Origin: Bordetella parapertussis
GTDB lineage: Bacteria > Pseudomonadota > Gammaproteobacteria > Burkholderiales > SG8-41
Direction: 5' to 3'
DNA length: 6,053 nucleotides
Assembly (NCBI GenBank): GCA_945863085.1
Contig: CAMBCD010000178.1
Location: 1 to 6,053 of the forward strand
Made by a program: the position numbers and the translations under genes. Below, piece by piece: positions 1 through 5,327 of the stretch. The notes below the pieces were generated by a model. That model had not been told where the DNA came from. It did not search any database and worked only from the letters and a program-made list of their open reading frames with translations. Numbering within the stretch: the first letter of the stretch is position 1; each line of letters starts with the position of its first letter.

Positions 1-551
1 AGGATCGGCGCCACCAGGATCAGGTGCCGCAGCGCCCAGCTGTACAAAATACCGGCGCGACGCACATAGGCAACCCCGACTGGAGCCCAGCGCCGGCGCG
101 CCTCGGAAGCCACCGGCATGGCAGTGATGAAGCTGACATGGTTGTAGAAACGCACCGCCATGGTCGAGGAGACGAGAGCTGCAAACAGCACAATCATCAA
201 CACCAGTTCGAGTACCAAACGAACACTGAGGTGCCTTACCAAGGGCGTCCCCGCGGCAAAATCGATATGCAGCGACGGCGCCGCCATGGTTACCGTGCCG
301 ATCAGACCGAGTGCGGCCGTCGACGCCACCATCGTGGCTGACATCATCGAGTTGCGCAGTGCCTGCACGGCGAGGATTTCAGAACCATTGTGCGCCGACA
401 CCGCGGTAAACCATTCCTGTCGCAGGTTGGCGTGTGCGCTGCGCGCGAGCTGTTCCGGATGGCGGCGCTGCATGACCATCAGCATCACTTCATAAGCCAG
501 CACCACGACGACCGTCAGCAACAACGCCAGCCACGCCAACAAATTGCTCAT
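1..551 (-). CDS. DUF599 family integral membrane protein, C-terminus cut by window edge
   Basis: Reading from the ATG at 551 to the left edge gives 183 codons without a stop; the 3' end lies outside the window. The product is hydrophobic, with likely membrane segments at about residues 3-27, 68-90 and 110-132, and a further hydrophobic stretch beginning near 168. The middle RNSMMSATMVAS (66-77) and the later FAALVSSTMAVRFYNHVSF (123-141) resemble the conserved blocks of the DUF599 family as I recall them. That family consists of inner-membrane proteins of unknown function, so no activity can be assigned. A purine-rich GCGAGGG stands about 8 bases before the ATG and acts as a plausible ribosome binding site. 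The gene starts 32 bases after the stop of the 51-aa YeeE-like ORF and is probably read from the arsR promoter. Its link to sulfur metabolism is by position only. Confidence 0.85.
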   Translation of the reverse strand, partial: MSNLLAWLALLLTVVVVLAYEVMLMVMQRRHPEQLARSAHANLRQEWFTAVSAHNGSEILAVQALRNSMMSATMVASTAALGLIGTVTMAAPSLHIDFAAGTPLVRHLSVRLVLELVLMIVLFAALVSSTMAVRFYNHVSFITAMPVASEARRRWAPVGVAYVRRAGILYSWALRHLILVAPI

Positions 552-583
552 TTTGAGGCCCTCGCCCGGGTTTCAAATAATTC

Positions 584-739
584 TCATATCCCCATGCCCA
601 GCGCTGCCAGCCCGGGACCCGGGCAGAACCCGGCAATGCGACCGTTGAGCAGCACGAACATCCCTGCCGCAATGCCGATCAGCGCCCCACCGGCAAGTGC
701 CGACCATGGCGTGAACATGTTCCAGGCGATCGCCATCAT
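584..739 (-). CDS. 51-aa YeeE/YedE (PmpA-PmpB) fusion remnant, probably degenerate
   Basis: This short ORF has one predicted membrane helix. Residues 9-37 (FTPWSALAGGALIG, then a hydrophobic run, then NGRIAG) match the start of PmpA-type YeeE/YedE transporters. Residues 37-48 (GFCPGPGLAALG) match a block near the end of the partner PmpB (DUF6691). Intact PmpA and PmpB are each roughly 140 aa, so an in-frame deletion appears to have removed most of both genes and joined the ends near the AG/GCCGG they share. The frame then stops early, about 30 residues short of a usual PmpB end. In related bacteria these proteins import thiosulfate or other reduced sulfur beside BigR-type regulators. Translation signals persist: an AAGGA at 743-747 and tandem ATGs overlapping the arsR stop. 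The second ATG (736) is better spaced from the AAGGA. It cannot form the normal multi-helix channel. I regard it as a remnant, although a small membrane protein is not excluded. Confidence 0.7.
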   Translation of the reverse strand: MMAIAWNMFTPWSALAGGALIGIAAGMFVLLNGRIAGFCPGPGLAALGMGI

Positions 740-1080
740 GAATCCTTTTTGCAGTAGAGGCGATACAGCAATTTGAGGATTTCGAGCAGGGCCGGATCAG
801 CAACGCCATAAAAAATGTTTTTGCCCTGACGGCGGGTACTGACGCCCCCCTCGCTGCGTAGGACACCCAGCTGTTGCGACAATGTCGGCTGGCGGATGTC
901 GAGTTGCGCCTCCAGATCACTGACGCACATTTCGCCCTGCGCAAGCTGGCACAGCAGCAACAGTCGGTCCTTGTTGGCGAGCAGCCGCAATGCGCTAACG
1001 GCCTGATCTGCGTTTTGACGCAGATCATCTACATCGATGGTGTGATCGGCGGGATGCATGGAAGTAGCAGCAGATGGCAT
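736..1080 (-). CDS. bigR: ArsR-family sulfide/persulfide-responsive repressor, BigR/YgaV/SqrR type
   Basis: The 114-aa protein is a typical ArsR/SmtB winged-helix repressor. The fold starts near residue 24. CVSDLEAQLDIRQPTLSQQL (52-71) is the helix-turn-helix, and STRRQGKNIFYGV (81-93) is the wing. Cys52, at the start of the CVSDLE motif, and Cys110, in the final LYRLYC helix, match the pair that forms a disulfide or polysulfide bridge in BigR and SqrR. There is no metal-binding ELCVCDL-type motif as in arsenic sensors. A third cysteine, Cys44, is less diagnostic. The ATG at 1080 is preferred over the one at 1059 because GAGAG lies just upstream of the former only. The gene diverges from a persulfide dioxygenase gene and overlaps the YeeE-like ORF by 4 bases, so it probably controls both transcripts and itself. 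The family call is firm; the exact inducer is inferred. Confidence 0.9.
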   Translation of the reverse strand: MPSAATSMHPADHTIDVDDLRQNADQAVSALRLLANKDRLLLLCQLAQGEMCVSDLEAQLDIRQPTLSQQLGVLRSEGGVSTRRQGKNIFYGVADPALLEILKLLYRLYCKKDS

Positions 1081-1104
1081 GAGTCTCTCACTGATTTAAC
1101 TTGC

Positions 1105-1132
1105 TTGACTTGTCATTAGTATATAATAAAAT
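1105..1132 (+). promoter_or_regulatory. Candidate promoter of the persulfide dioxygenase gene
   Basis: TTGACT (1105-1110) and TAAAAT (1127-1132) are 16 bases apart, giving a predicted start near 1139. Two perfect TATAAT hexamers lie nearby at 1122-1127 and 1132-1137, but their spacing to TTGACT is poor (11 and 21 bases), so the exact -10 is uncertain. The promoter overlaps the divergent arsR promoter. Confidence 0.45.
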
Positions 1133-1138
1133 ATAATG
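1114..1138. repeat. AT-rich imperfect inverted repeat in the divergent promoter gap
   Basis: CATTA (1114-1118) and TAATG (1134-1138) are inverted arms. Inside them TATAT (1120-1124) and ATATA (1131-1135) form a second, offset pair. ATATAAT also occurs twice as a direct repeat (1121-1127 and 1131-1137). This could be a second operator half or simply the consequence of overlapping promoter elements. Confidence 0.35.
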
Positions 1139-1146
1139 TAAATCAA
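1118..1146 (-). promoter_or_regulatory. Sigma70 promoter of the arsR operon
   Basis: On the minus strand TTGATT (1146-1141) and TATACT (1123-1118) are separated by exactly 17 bases, close to the sigma70 consensus. Transcription would begin near 1111, giving a leader of about 30 bases before the arsR ATG. The -35 box overlaps the perfect palindrome at 1143-1154, which would allow autorepression. Confidence 0.65.
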
Positions 1147-1154
1147 TATATTGA
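1143..1154. promoter_or_regulatory. Candidate ArsR/BigR operator (perfect 12-bp palindrome)
   Basis: TCAATATATTGA is a perfect inverted repeat. It overlaps the -35 box of the arsR promoter and lies just downstream of the predicted start of the divergent dioxygenase transcript. A dimer bound here could block both. AT-rich palindromes in the shared gap are usual for this repressor class. Binding itself is inferred. Confidence 0.5.
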
Positions 1155-1175
1155 ATGCAGCAACCCGGAGCACCC

Positions 1176-2057
1176 ATGAACCAGCGCGCAAATACTCAAG
1201 CTTTTTTCGACCCCAAGACCGGGACGGTCACCTACGTCATATGGGATCCCGCGACCCGGCGCTCTGCAGTGATCGACCCGGTGCTCGATTACGAGTTCAA
1301 GTCGGGGCGCACCAGCACAGCCGCGGCCGATCAGGTACTCACCTACCTCAATACCCATCGCCTGGGGGTGGACTGGATACTGGAAACGCACGCCCATGCG
1401 GACCACCTCTCCGCCGCGCATTATCTGCAGGAGCGCGCGGGTGGCCGCATCGCCATCGGCGAAAACATCCGCGTGGTGCAGGCGACCTTCAAGAAAATTT
1501 ACAACCTTGATCGCAGCTTCCTGCCTGACGGCGGCCAGTTCGACTATCTGTTCCGGGACGGCGAACGTTTCATGATCGGCGAAATCGAGGCCACTGCGAT
1601 GCTGGTGCCCGGCCACACCCCGGCTGACATGGCTTACCTGGTGGATGGCGCGGTATTTGTTGGTGACACGCTGTTCATGCCGGATGTGGGCACCGCCCGC
1701 GCTGATTTCCCGGGCGGTGATGCGCACCAGCTTTACCGGTCAGTCAGGCGCCTGCTCGACCTGCCGCCGGAAACGGTCATTTACGTCTGTCACGACTACC
1801 CGCCCGCATCGCGGAACGCGGCATGGCAAACCACGGTCGCCGAGCAGCGCGCGCACAACATCCACGTGCGCAATGGCATCAGCGAGGACGAGTTCGTCGC
1901 GATGCGCATAAAACGTGACGCAACGCTGGAAATGCCGACGCTGATCCTGCCATCCATCCAGGTGAATATCCGGGGCGGCGCACTGCCGCCGGCGGAAGAC
2001 AATGGCGTGGCCTACCTGCGCATACCGCTCAACGTACTGCCCGCGCGCAAGCACTGA
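1176..2057 (+). CDS. ETHE1/Blh-like metallo-beta-lactamase, probable persulfide dioxygenase
   Basis: The 293-aa product has the metallo-beta-lactamase signature THAHADH (residues 71-77), followed by GHTP (His147), GDTLF (Asp164) and CHDYPP (His206). By family, persulfide dioxygenases bind a single Fe(II) through two of these histidines plus the aspartate and oxidise glutathione persulfide to sulfite in the cytoplasm. The opening FDPKTGTVTYVIWDP and the FPGGDA block (178-183) are typical of bacterial Blh/SdoA-type enzymes. Unlike Blh proteins that carry an N-terminal DUF442 domain, this one has only the lactamase domain, and no rhodanese domain is fused. The start at 1176 is chosen because GGAG (1167-1170) lies 5 bases before it; the ATG at 1155 lacks such a site and adjoins the operator. 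The gene diverges from the BigR-like repressor, which fits sulfide detoxification. The residue before DFPGG is Ala; relatives often have Cys there, as I recall. Glyoxalase II is the main alternative, but the opening and context argue against it. Confidence 0.88.
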   Translation: MNQRANTQAFFDPKTGTVTYVIWDPATRRSAVIDPVLDYEFKSGRTSTAAADQVLTYLNTHRLGVDWILETHAHADHLSAAHYLQERAGGRIAIGENIRVVQATFKKIYNLDRSFLPDGGQFDYLFRDGERFMIGEIEATAMLVPGHTPADMAYLVDGAVFVGDTLFMPDVGTARADFPGGDAHQLYRSVRRLLDLPPETVIYVCHDYPPASRNAAWQTTVAEQRAHNIHVRNGISEDEFVAMRIKRDATLEMPTLILPSIQVNIRGGALPPAEDNGVAYLRIPLNVLPARKH

Positions 2058-2078
2058 ACATGCCGCACAAAAACAAAC

Positions 2079-2109
2079 GGCCCGCCTTGCGGCGGGCCGG
2101 TGTTTTTTT
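2079..2109. terminator. Rho-independent terminator, probably bidirectional
   Basis: GGCCCGCC (2079-2086) and GGCGGGCC (2091-2098) form a perfect 8-bp GC stem around a TTGC loop, followed by a run of seven T (2103-2109). It lies 21 bases after the dioxygenase stop. On the opposite strand the stem is followed by GTTTGTTTTTG, so it can also end the tRNA-Ala/tRNA-Glu transcript arriving from the other side. Confidence 0.9.
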
Positions 2110-2111
2110 GC

Positions 2112-2187
2112 TGGCGTCCCCAAGGGGATTCGAACCCCTGTTACCGCCGTGAAAGGGCAGTGTCCTAGGCCTCTAGACGATAGGGAC
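2112..2187 (-). tRNA. tRNA-Glu(TTC)
   Basis: The minus strand folds as a complete 76-nt tRNA. GTCCCTA pairs with TGGGGAC in the acceptor stem, with one G-U, then discriminator G and encoded CCA. The anticodon loop CTTTCAC holds TTC (2153-2151), and the T-arm contains GGTTCGAATCC. The D-loop and anticodon arm strongly resemble proteobacterial tRNA-Glu. It is the second gene of a two-tRNA transcript ending at the hairpin at 2079-2109, and it is a substrate of the neighbouring gltX product. Confidence 0.96.
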
Positions 2188-2233
2188 TACGTCTGATTAC
2201 TGCGCGTAAATCTTTACTCAGCCTGTATTCTGC

Positions 2234-2309
<76 letters not shown>

Positions 2310-2322
2310 ACGAGAGCGGCGG

Positions 2323-2351
2323 ATTATACCGAGGCGACCCGGTGCTGTAAA
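2323..2351 (-). promoter_or_regulatory. Strong sigma70 promoter of the tRNA-Ala/tRNA-Glu operon
   Basis: On the minus strand TTTACA (2351-2346) and a perfect TATAAT (2328-2323) are separated by exactly 17 bases. The stretch from the -10 box to the predicted start near 2316 is pure G/C-rich (CCGCCGC). This is the kind of discriminator seen in stable-RNA promoters under stringent (ppGpp) control. Regulation is inferred from that alone. Confidence 0.8.
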
Positions 2352-2361
2352 CCGCAAAAAC

Positions 2362-3765
2362 TCAATCGGGGAATACCCTTAATTCCTGCTCCAGCCGGGC
2401 CAGCACTTCATCGCGGCCAATCAGCTCCAGCGTGGCGTCGATCGACGGCGATTGCGGTTCGCCGGTGACCATGACCCGCAGCGGCATCGCAATTTTCGGC
2501 ATTTTCAGCTGATGTTCGGCCAATACCGCCTTTAACGCGGCAGCAATCGCCTCGCGCCGCCATTCCACGGTCTCCAGCTGTTTGCGGAATGCGAGCAGCG
2601 CCGGTTTTGCTGCGGCGGCATAGTGCGCTTCGCGCAAGGCCGCCGACGGTTCCAGCCGCCGGTAAAAATACACCGCGGCATCTGCTAGTTCTTCAATCGT
2701 ACTGACACGCTCCTTCAGCAGCGCAACCACCCGTGGCAAATCCGGTCCACCCGCCACCTTGCAGCCATCACGCTCCAGGAACGGCGTCACCAGCCCTGCC
2801 AGCCGCGTGTCATCCGCCTCCTTCATGTATTGCTGATTCAGCCAGCCCAGTTTTTCCGGATCAAAGCGCGCCGGCGAACGGCTGACATGGGCGAGATCAA
2901 ACCATTCGACCATCTGCTGCAGAGAAAATTTTTCAGCGTCGCCATGCGACCAGCCCAGCCGCGCCAGATAGTTGTTCAGCGCTTCCGGCAGATAACCATC
3001 CTCGTGATACTGCATCACGCTGACCGCGCCGTGGCGTTTCGACAAACGCTCGCCATCAGCGCCGAGGATCATCGGCAGATGCGCAAACAGCGGCAGGTTC
3101 GCGCCCAGCGCACGGTAGATGTTGACCTGCCGCGGTGTGTTGTTGACATGATCATCCCCGCGCACGACATGGGTGATGTTCATGTCGGCATCGTCGATGA
3201 CCACGCCGAAGTTGTAGGTCGGGATGCCGTCGGCGCGCATGATGACCAGATCGTCGAGTTCGGCATTGGCCACGGTGATCGGGCCTTTGACCAGATCGTT
3301 GAACGTTACTTCACCGGTGTCCGGCGTACGGAAACGGATCACCGGCTGCATGCCGGCCGGCGGCTTCAGGCCAAGACGTTTGGCATTCTCAGGCCGCCAG
3401 CGCCCGTCGTAACGCGGCTTGTCGCCGCGCGCGCGCTGGGCTTCGCGCAGGGCATCGATTTCTTCGCGTGTCGCATAACAAGGGTAGGCATGGCCGTCGC
3501 GCAGCAACTGCTCCACCGCCGCCTTGTAACGATCCAGGCGCTGCATCTGGAAGTACGGACCTTCGTAATCGAGACCCAGCCATTGCATGCCATCAAGGAT
3601 CGCCTGCACCGAGGCATCGGTGGAGCGTTCGCGGTCGGTGTCTTCAACGCGCAGGATGAAAGTACCGCCCTTCTGCCTGGCATAAGCCCAGCAGAACAGC
3701 GCGGTGCGGGCGCCGCCGATATGCAGATAACCGGTGGGACTGGGAGCGAAACGGGTGCGAACCAT
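2362..3765 (-). CDS. gltX: Glutamyl-tRNA synthetase (GluRS), class I
   Basis: This cytoplasmic enzyme attaches glutamate to tRNA-Glu using ATP. The 467-aa length is normal for the family. The N-terminal [19 protein letters not shown] (5-23) carries the HIGH-type motif as HIGG (15-18), and ERLSKRHG (239-246) is the KMSKS equivalent. Residues from about 310 onward are the helical anticodon-binding region. [19 protein letters not shown] (179-192) and [15 protein letters not shown] (199-213) are typical of the catalytic fold. The zinc cluster of E. coli GluRS (CYC...C.H) is not kept: here it reads CYA (96-98) and the later positions are Trp and Pro, so this is a zinc-free type. The start is fixed by the RFAPSPTG block. 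No clear Shine-Dalgarno precedes the ATG (AACTTCCC). It lies 67 bases after the dadA-like gene on the same strand and just upstream of the tRNA promoter. Confidence 0.97.
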   Translation of the reverse strand: MVRTRFAPSPTGYLHIGGARTALFCWAYARQKGGTFILRVEDTDRERSTDASVQAILDGMQWLGLDYEGPYFQMQRLDRYKAAVEQLLRDGHAYPCYATREEIDALREAQRARGDKPRYDGRWRPENAKRLGLKPPAGMQPVIRFRTPDTGEVTFNDLVKGPITVANAELDDLVIMRADGIPTYNFGVVIDDADMNITHVVRGDDHVNNTPRQVNIYRALGANLPLFAHLPMILGADGERLSKRHGAVSVMQYHEDGYLPEALNNYLARLGWSHGDAEKFSLQQMVEWFDLAHVSRSPARFDPEKLGWLNQQYMKEADDTRLAGLVTPFLERDGCKVAGGPDLPRVVALLKERVSTIEELADAAVYFYRRLEPSAALREAHYAAAAKPALLAFRKQLETVEWRREAIAAALKAVLAEHQLKMPKIAMPLRVMVTGEPQSPSIDATLELIGRDEVLARLEQELRVFPD

Positions 3766-3799
3766 GGGAAGTTAAAACAATGCCTGTGGGAAGGCCGCT

Positions 3800-3805
3800 A
3801 TTTTA
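3800..3805 (-). promoter_or_regulatory. Possible -10 box of gltX
   Basis: TAAAAT on the minus strand lies 34 bases before the gltX ATG in the 67-bp gap after the upstream dehydrogenase gene. No good -35 box is seen at the right distance. gltX may instead be co-transcribed with that gene, because no terminator hairpin with a T-run is evident between them. Confidence 0.3.
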
Positions 3806-3832
3806 CGTCACGCACCCTGCCGGACGCAGACA

Positions 3833-5080
3833 TCAGCGGGAAAAACGTTCCGGACGGTACGGCTGCAGGTCGATACGTGGCGTCCGTCCGGCAATCATGT
3901 CGGCAACCAGGCGCGCGGTCGGCGCACCACCGACCAGGCCGACATGGCCATGGCCGAAAGCGTAATGCACATTCTTGAACCGGGTCGCCGCGCCGATCAC
4001 CGGTGTTGAATCCGGCATCGACGGCCGGCGCCCCATCCACTTCGTCGCATCGACATTGCTGATGCCGGGAAACATGCGCTGCATCAGCTTGCCCAGCACG
4101 TCCGCCCGCGCATAGTTTGGCGCCGCGTTTATACCTGCGATTTCGCTCTGCCCGGCAATACGCAGACCCATTTCCATCGGCGTCACAAAACATTTCTGCT
4201 CCGGCAGCATCACCGGCATCAGTAACTGAAAACGCGGATCGGAATAGGTAATGTGATAACCCCGCTCCGCTTCCAGCGGCAGCACATCGCCCAGCTGCGC
4301 GCTGAATTCATTGGAATGTGCGCCGGCGCAAATCACCAGATGCTCCACCGGCAGGTTGCCGGCATCGGTGCGCAATGCCCGCGGCCCGTCCGGGCCGACG
4401 TCGATGCTCAGCACCTTGCGTTGCAGGATGGTGCCGCCGTCGCGTTCAAACTGCGCGGCCAGTGATTTGGTCAGGCGTTCGGGATTGGCGCACCAGCCAT
4501 GGTCATGCAGGAACAGGCCCATTTCGTAATCACCATGCAGGCCGGGCAAACGACGCTTGACCTCGGCCGCATCCAGTTCATCGATGACCACCCCGCGGTC
4601 ACGCCGCAGTTTCCAGCCCAGCGCATCGGCCGCGTAGGCGCGGCGCGAGGAATACACCACCATGTAACCGCTTTTGTGGATCAGGTCTTCGACACCGGCG
4701 TTTTTGACCAGCGGCGCATAAGCGTCAAAGGTCTGGCTCAGCAACGCGCGCAAGCCGTCGGCAATCTTCTCCACCCGGTTGACGTCGGCGGCGGCGACAA
4801 ACTTCATCAGCCAGGGCAAAGCCTGCGGCAAATAGGACCAGCGCAGCGCCAGCGGTCCCAGCGGATCGAGCAGATAACCGGGCACCTGGGACAGAATCCC
4901 GGGCATTGCGATCGGCACACAGGAGCCGGGACTGAGGATGCCGGCATTGCCGAAGGAACAATATTCCCCCGGCGGACGCTGGTCGACGACTGTAACCCGG
5001 TGGCCATCCCGCCGCAGATAACTGGCGGTGGTAATGCCGACGATGCCGGCACCGATGACGGTGATGTTTCTGGTTTGCAT
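3833..5080 (-). CDS. FAD-dependent amino-acid dehydrogenase, DadA-like (DAO family)
   Basis: The 415-aa protein begins with the Rossmann dinucleotide motif VIGAGIVG (8-15), and an acidic residue, Asp33, ends the second strand (VTVVD), as expected for FAD ribose binding. FGNAGILSPG (43-52) corresponds to the FANAGQISPG block of D-amino acid dehydrogenases. MGRRPSMPDSTPVIG (349-363) and GHGHVGLVGG (376-385) are the usual C-terminal FAD and substrate-lobe motifs. By family it oxidises a D-amino acid, or a related amine such as hydroxyproline or sarcosine, to an imino acid and passes electrons to the respiratory chain at the inner membrane. The substrate cannot be read from sequence, so no symbol is given. 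The start is firm because the FAD motif begins at residue 8 and no earlier in-frame ATG is evident. No Shine-Dalgarno is seen, and a TATAAT lies only 11 bases upstream. No alanine racemase gene is adjacent, unlike the classical dad operon. Confidence 0.88.
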   Translation of the reverse strand: MQTRNITVIGAGIVGITTASYLRRDGHRVTVVDQRPPGEYCSFGNAGILSPGSCVPIAMPGILSQVPGYLLDPLGPLALRWSYLPQALPWLMKFVAAADVNRVEKIADGLRALLSQTFDAYAPLVKNAGVEDLIHKSGYMVVYSSRRAYAADALGWKLRRDRGVVIDELDAAEVKRRLPGLHGDYEMGLFLHDHGWCANPERLTKSLAAQFERDGGTILQRKVLSIDVGPDGPRALRTDAGNLPVEHLVICAGAHSNEFSAQLGDVLPLEAERGYHITYSDPRFQLLMPVMLPEQKCFVTPMEMGLRIAGQSEIAGINAAPNYARADVLGKLMQRMFPGISNVDATKWMGRRPSMPDSTPVIGAATRFKNVHYAFGHGHVGLVGGAPTARLVADMIAGRTPRIDLQPYRPERFSR

Positions 5081-5091
5081 GGGCTGGCCCG

Positions 5092-5097
5092 ATTATA
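5092..5097 (-). promoter_or_regulatory. Perfect -10 box just before the DadA-like gene
   Basis: TATAAT on the minus strand ends 11 bases before the ATG at 5080, so transcription would start about 5 bases upstream of the codon. The -35 region is poor. With no ribosome binding site visible, the mRNA may be nearly leaderless. Confidence 0.4.
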
Positions 5098-5120
5098 GGG
5101 CCTGTGAACTGGCCAGCGGT

Positions 5121-5150
5121 TTGGCGGCGGTCCGCGACCGGTGTTAAAAT
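5121..5150 (+). promoter_or_regulatory. Candidate promoter of tRNA-Val
   Basis: TTGGCG (5121-5126) and TAAAAT (5145-5150) are 18 bases apart. They are followed by a GC-only discriminator (CCGCGCCGGC) ending close to the tRNA 5' end at 5163. The -35 box is weak; position and discriminator support the call. Confidence 0.5.
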
Positions 5151-5162
5151 CCGCGCCGGCTG

Positions 5163-5237
5163 GGGCGGTTAACTCAGCGGTAGAGTGCCACCTTCACACG
5201 GTGGAAGCCACTGGTTCGATCCCAGTACCGCCCACCA
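5163..5237 (+). tRNA. tRNA-Val(CAC)
   Basis: The sequence folds as a 75-nt tRNA. GGGCGGT pairs perfectly with ACCGCCC, followed by discriminator A and encoded CCA. The D-arm contains AACTCAGCGGTAGAG. The anticodon stem CCACC/GGTGG encloses TTCACAC, placing anticodon CAC at 5195-5197, which reads only the valine codon GTG. The T-arm is CTGG-TTCGATC-CCAG. A lone tRNA gene with its own promoter, it diverges from the DadA-like gene. No hairpin terminator follows, only a short T-run (5241-5244), so read-through toward nudC is possible. Confidence 0.95.
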
Positions 5238-5269
5238 ATCTTTTCGCCTGACGCGTATTAAAACCTCCG

Positions 5270-5294
5270 GAATCACAGCCGGACGAATCACAGC
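5270..5294 (+). repeat. Direct repeat GAATCACAGC, two copies, 15-bp period
   Basis: GAATCACAGC occurs at 5270-5279 and again at 5285-5294, identical over ten bases. The second copy ends two bases before the likely nudC -10 box. The position suits an activator or repressor site, but chance duplication is possible. Confidence 0.6.
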
Positions 5295-5296
5295 GA

Positions 5297-5302
5297 TATA
5301 CT
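5297..5302 (+). promoter_or_regulatory. Likely -10 box of nudC
   Basis: TATACT stands 25 bases before the nudC ATG, so the start would fall near 5309 with a short leader. The -35 region (around 5274-5279) is not consensus and coincides with the first copy of the direct repeat, which may imply a need for an activator. Confidence 0.35.
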
Positions 5303-5327
5303 CGCGTCTCTCCAGGCAAACCACACC

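Noticed and set aside
24..495. Overlapping plus-strand open frames at the left edge
   Set aside because: They are shadows of the DUF599 gene on the minus strand, which has membrane helices and family motifs; the plus frames read as low-complexity Arg/His-rich sequence.
573..1028. 151-codon minus-strand frame over arsR
   Set aside because: It is out of frame with the ArsR helix-turn-helix and the YeeE-like ORF, both of which have recognisable protein motifs and ribosome binding sites.
1155..1175. Upstream ATG giving a 300-aa dioxygenase
   Set aside because: It has no ribosome binding site and adjoins the palindrome. The ATG at 1176 has GGAG at a suitable distance and fits the usual family start.
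1143..1727. 194-codon minus-strand open frame opposite the dioxygenase gene
   Set aside because: It overlaps the operator and a well-supported metallo-beta-lactamase gene, and it has no domain or promoter of its own.
3784..3797. GCCT...AGGC inverted repeat between the dehydrogenase gene and gltX, considered as a terminator
   Set aside because: The stem is only 4 bp and no adequate uninterrupted T-run follows, so it is not supported.
2830..3978. 382-codon plus-strand open frame opposite gltX
   Set aside because: It is a GC-rich antisense shadow: it covers the gltX catalytic region, runs into the neighbouring gene, and its translation shows no recognisable domain.
4499..5098. 199-codon plus-strand open frame opposite the DadA-like gene
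   Set aside because: It is antisense to a gene with clear FAD motifs, and its translation is low in hydrophobic structure and resembles no family.
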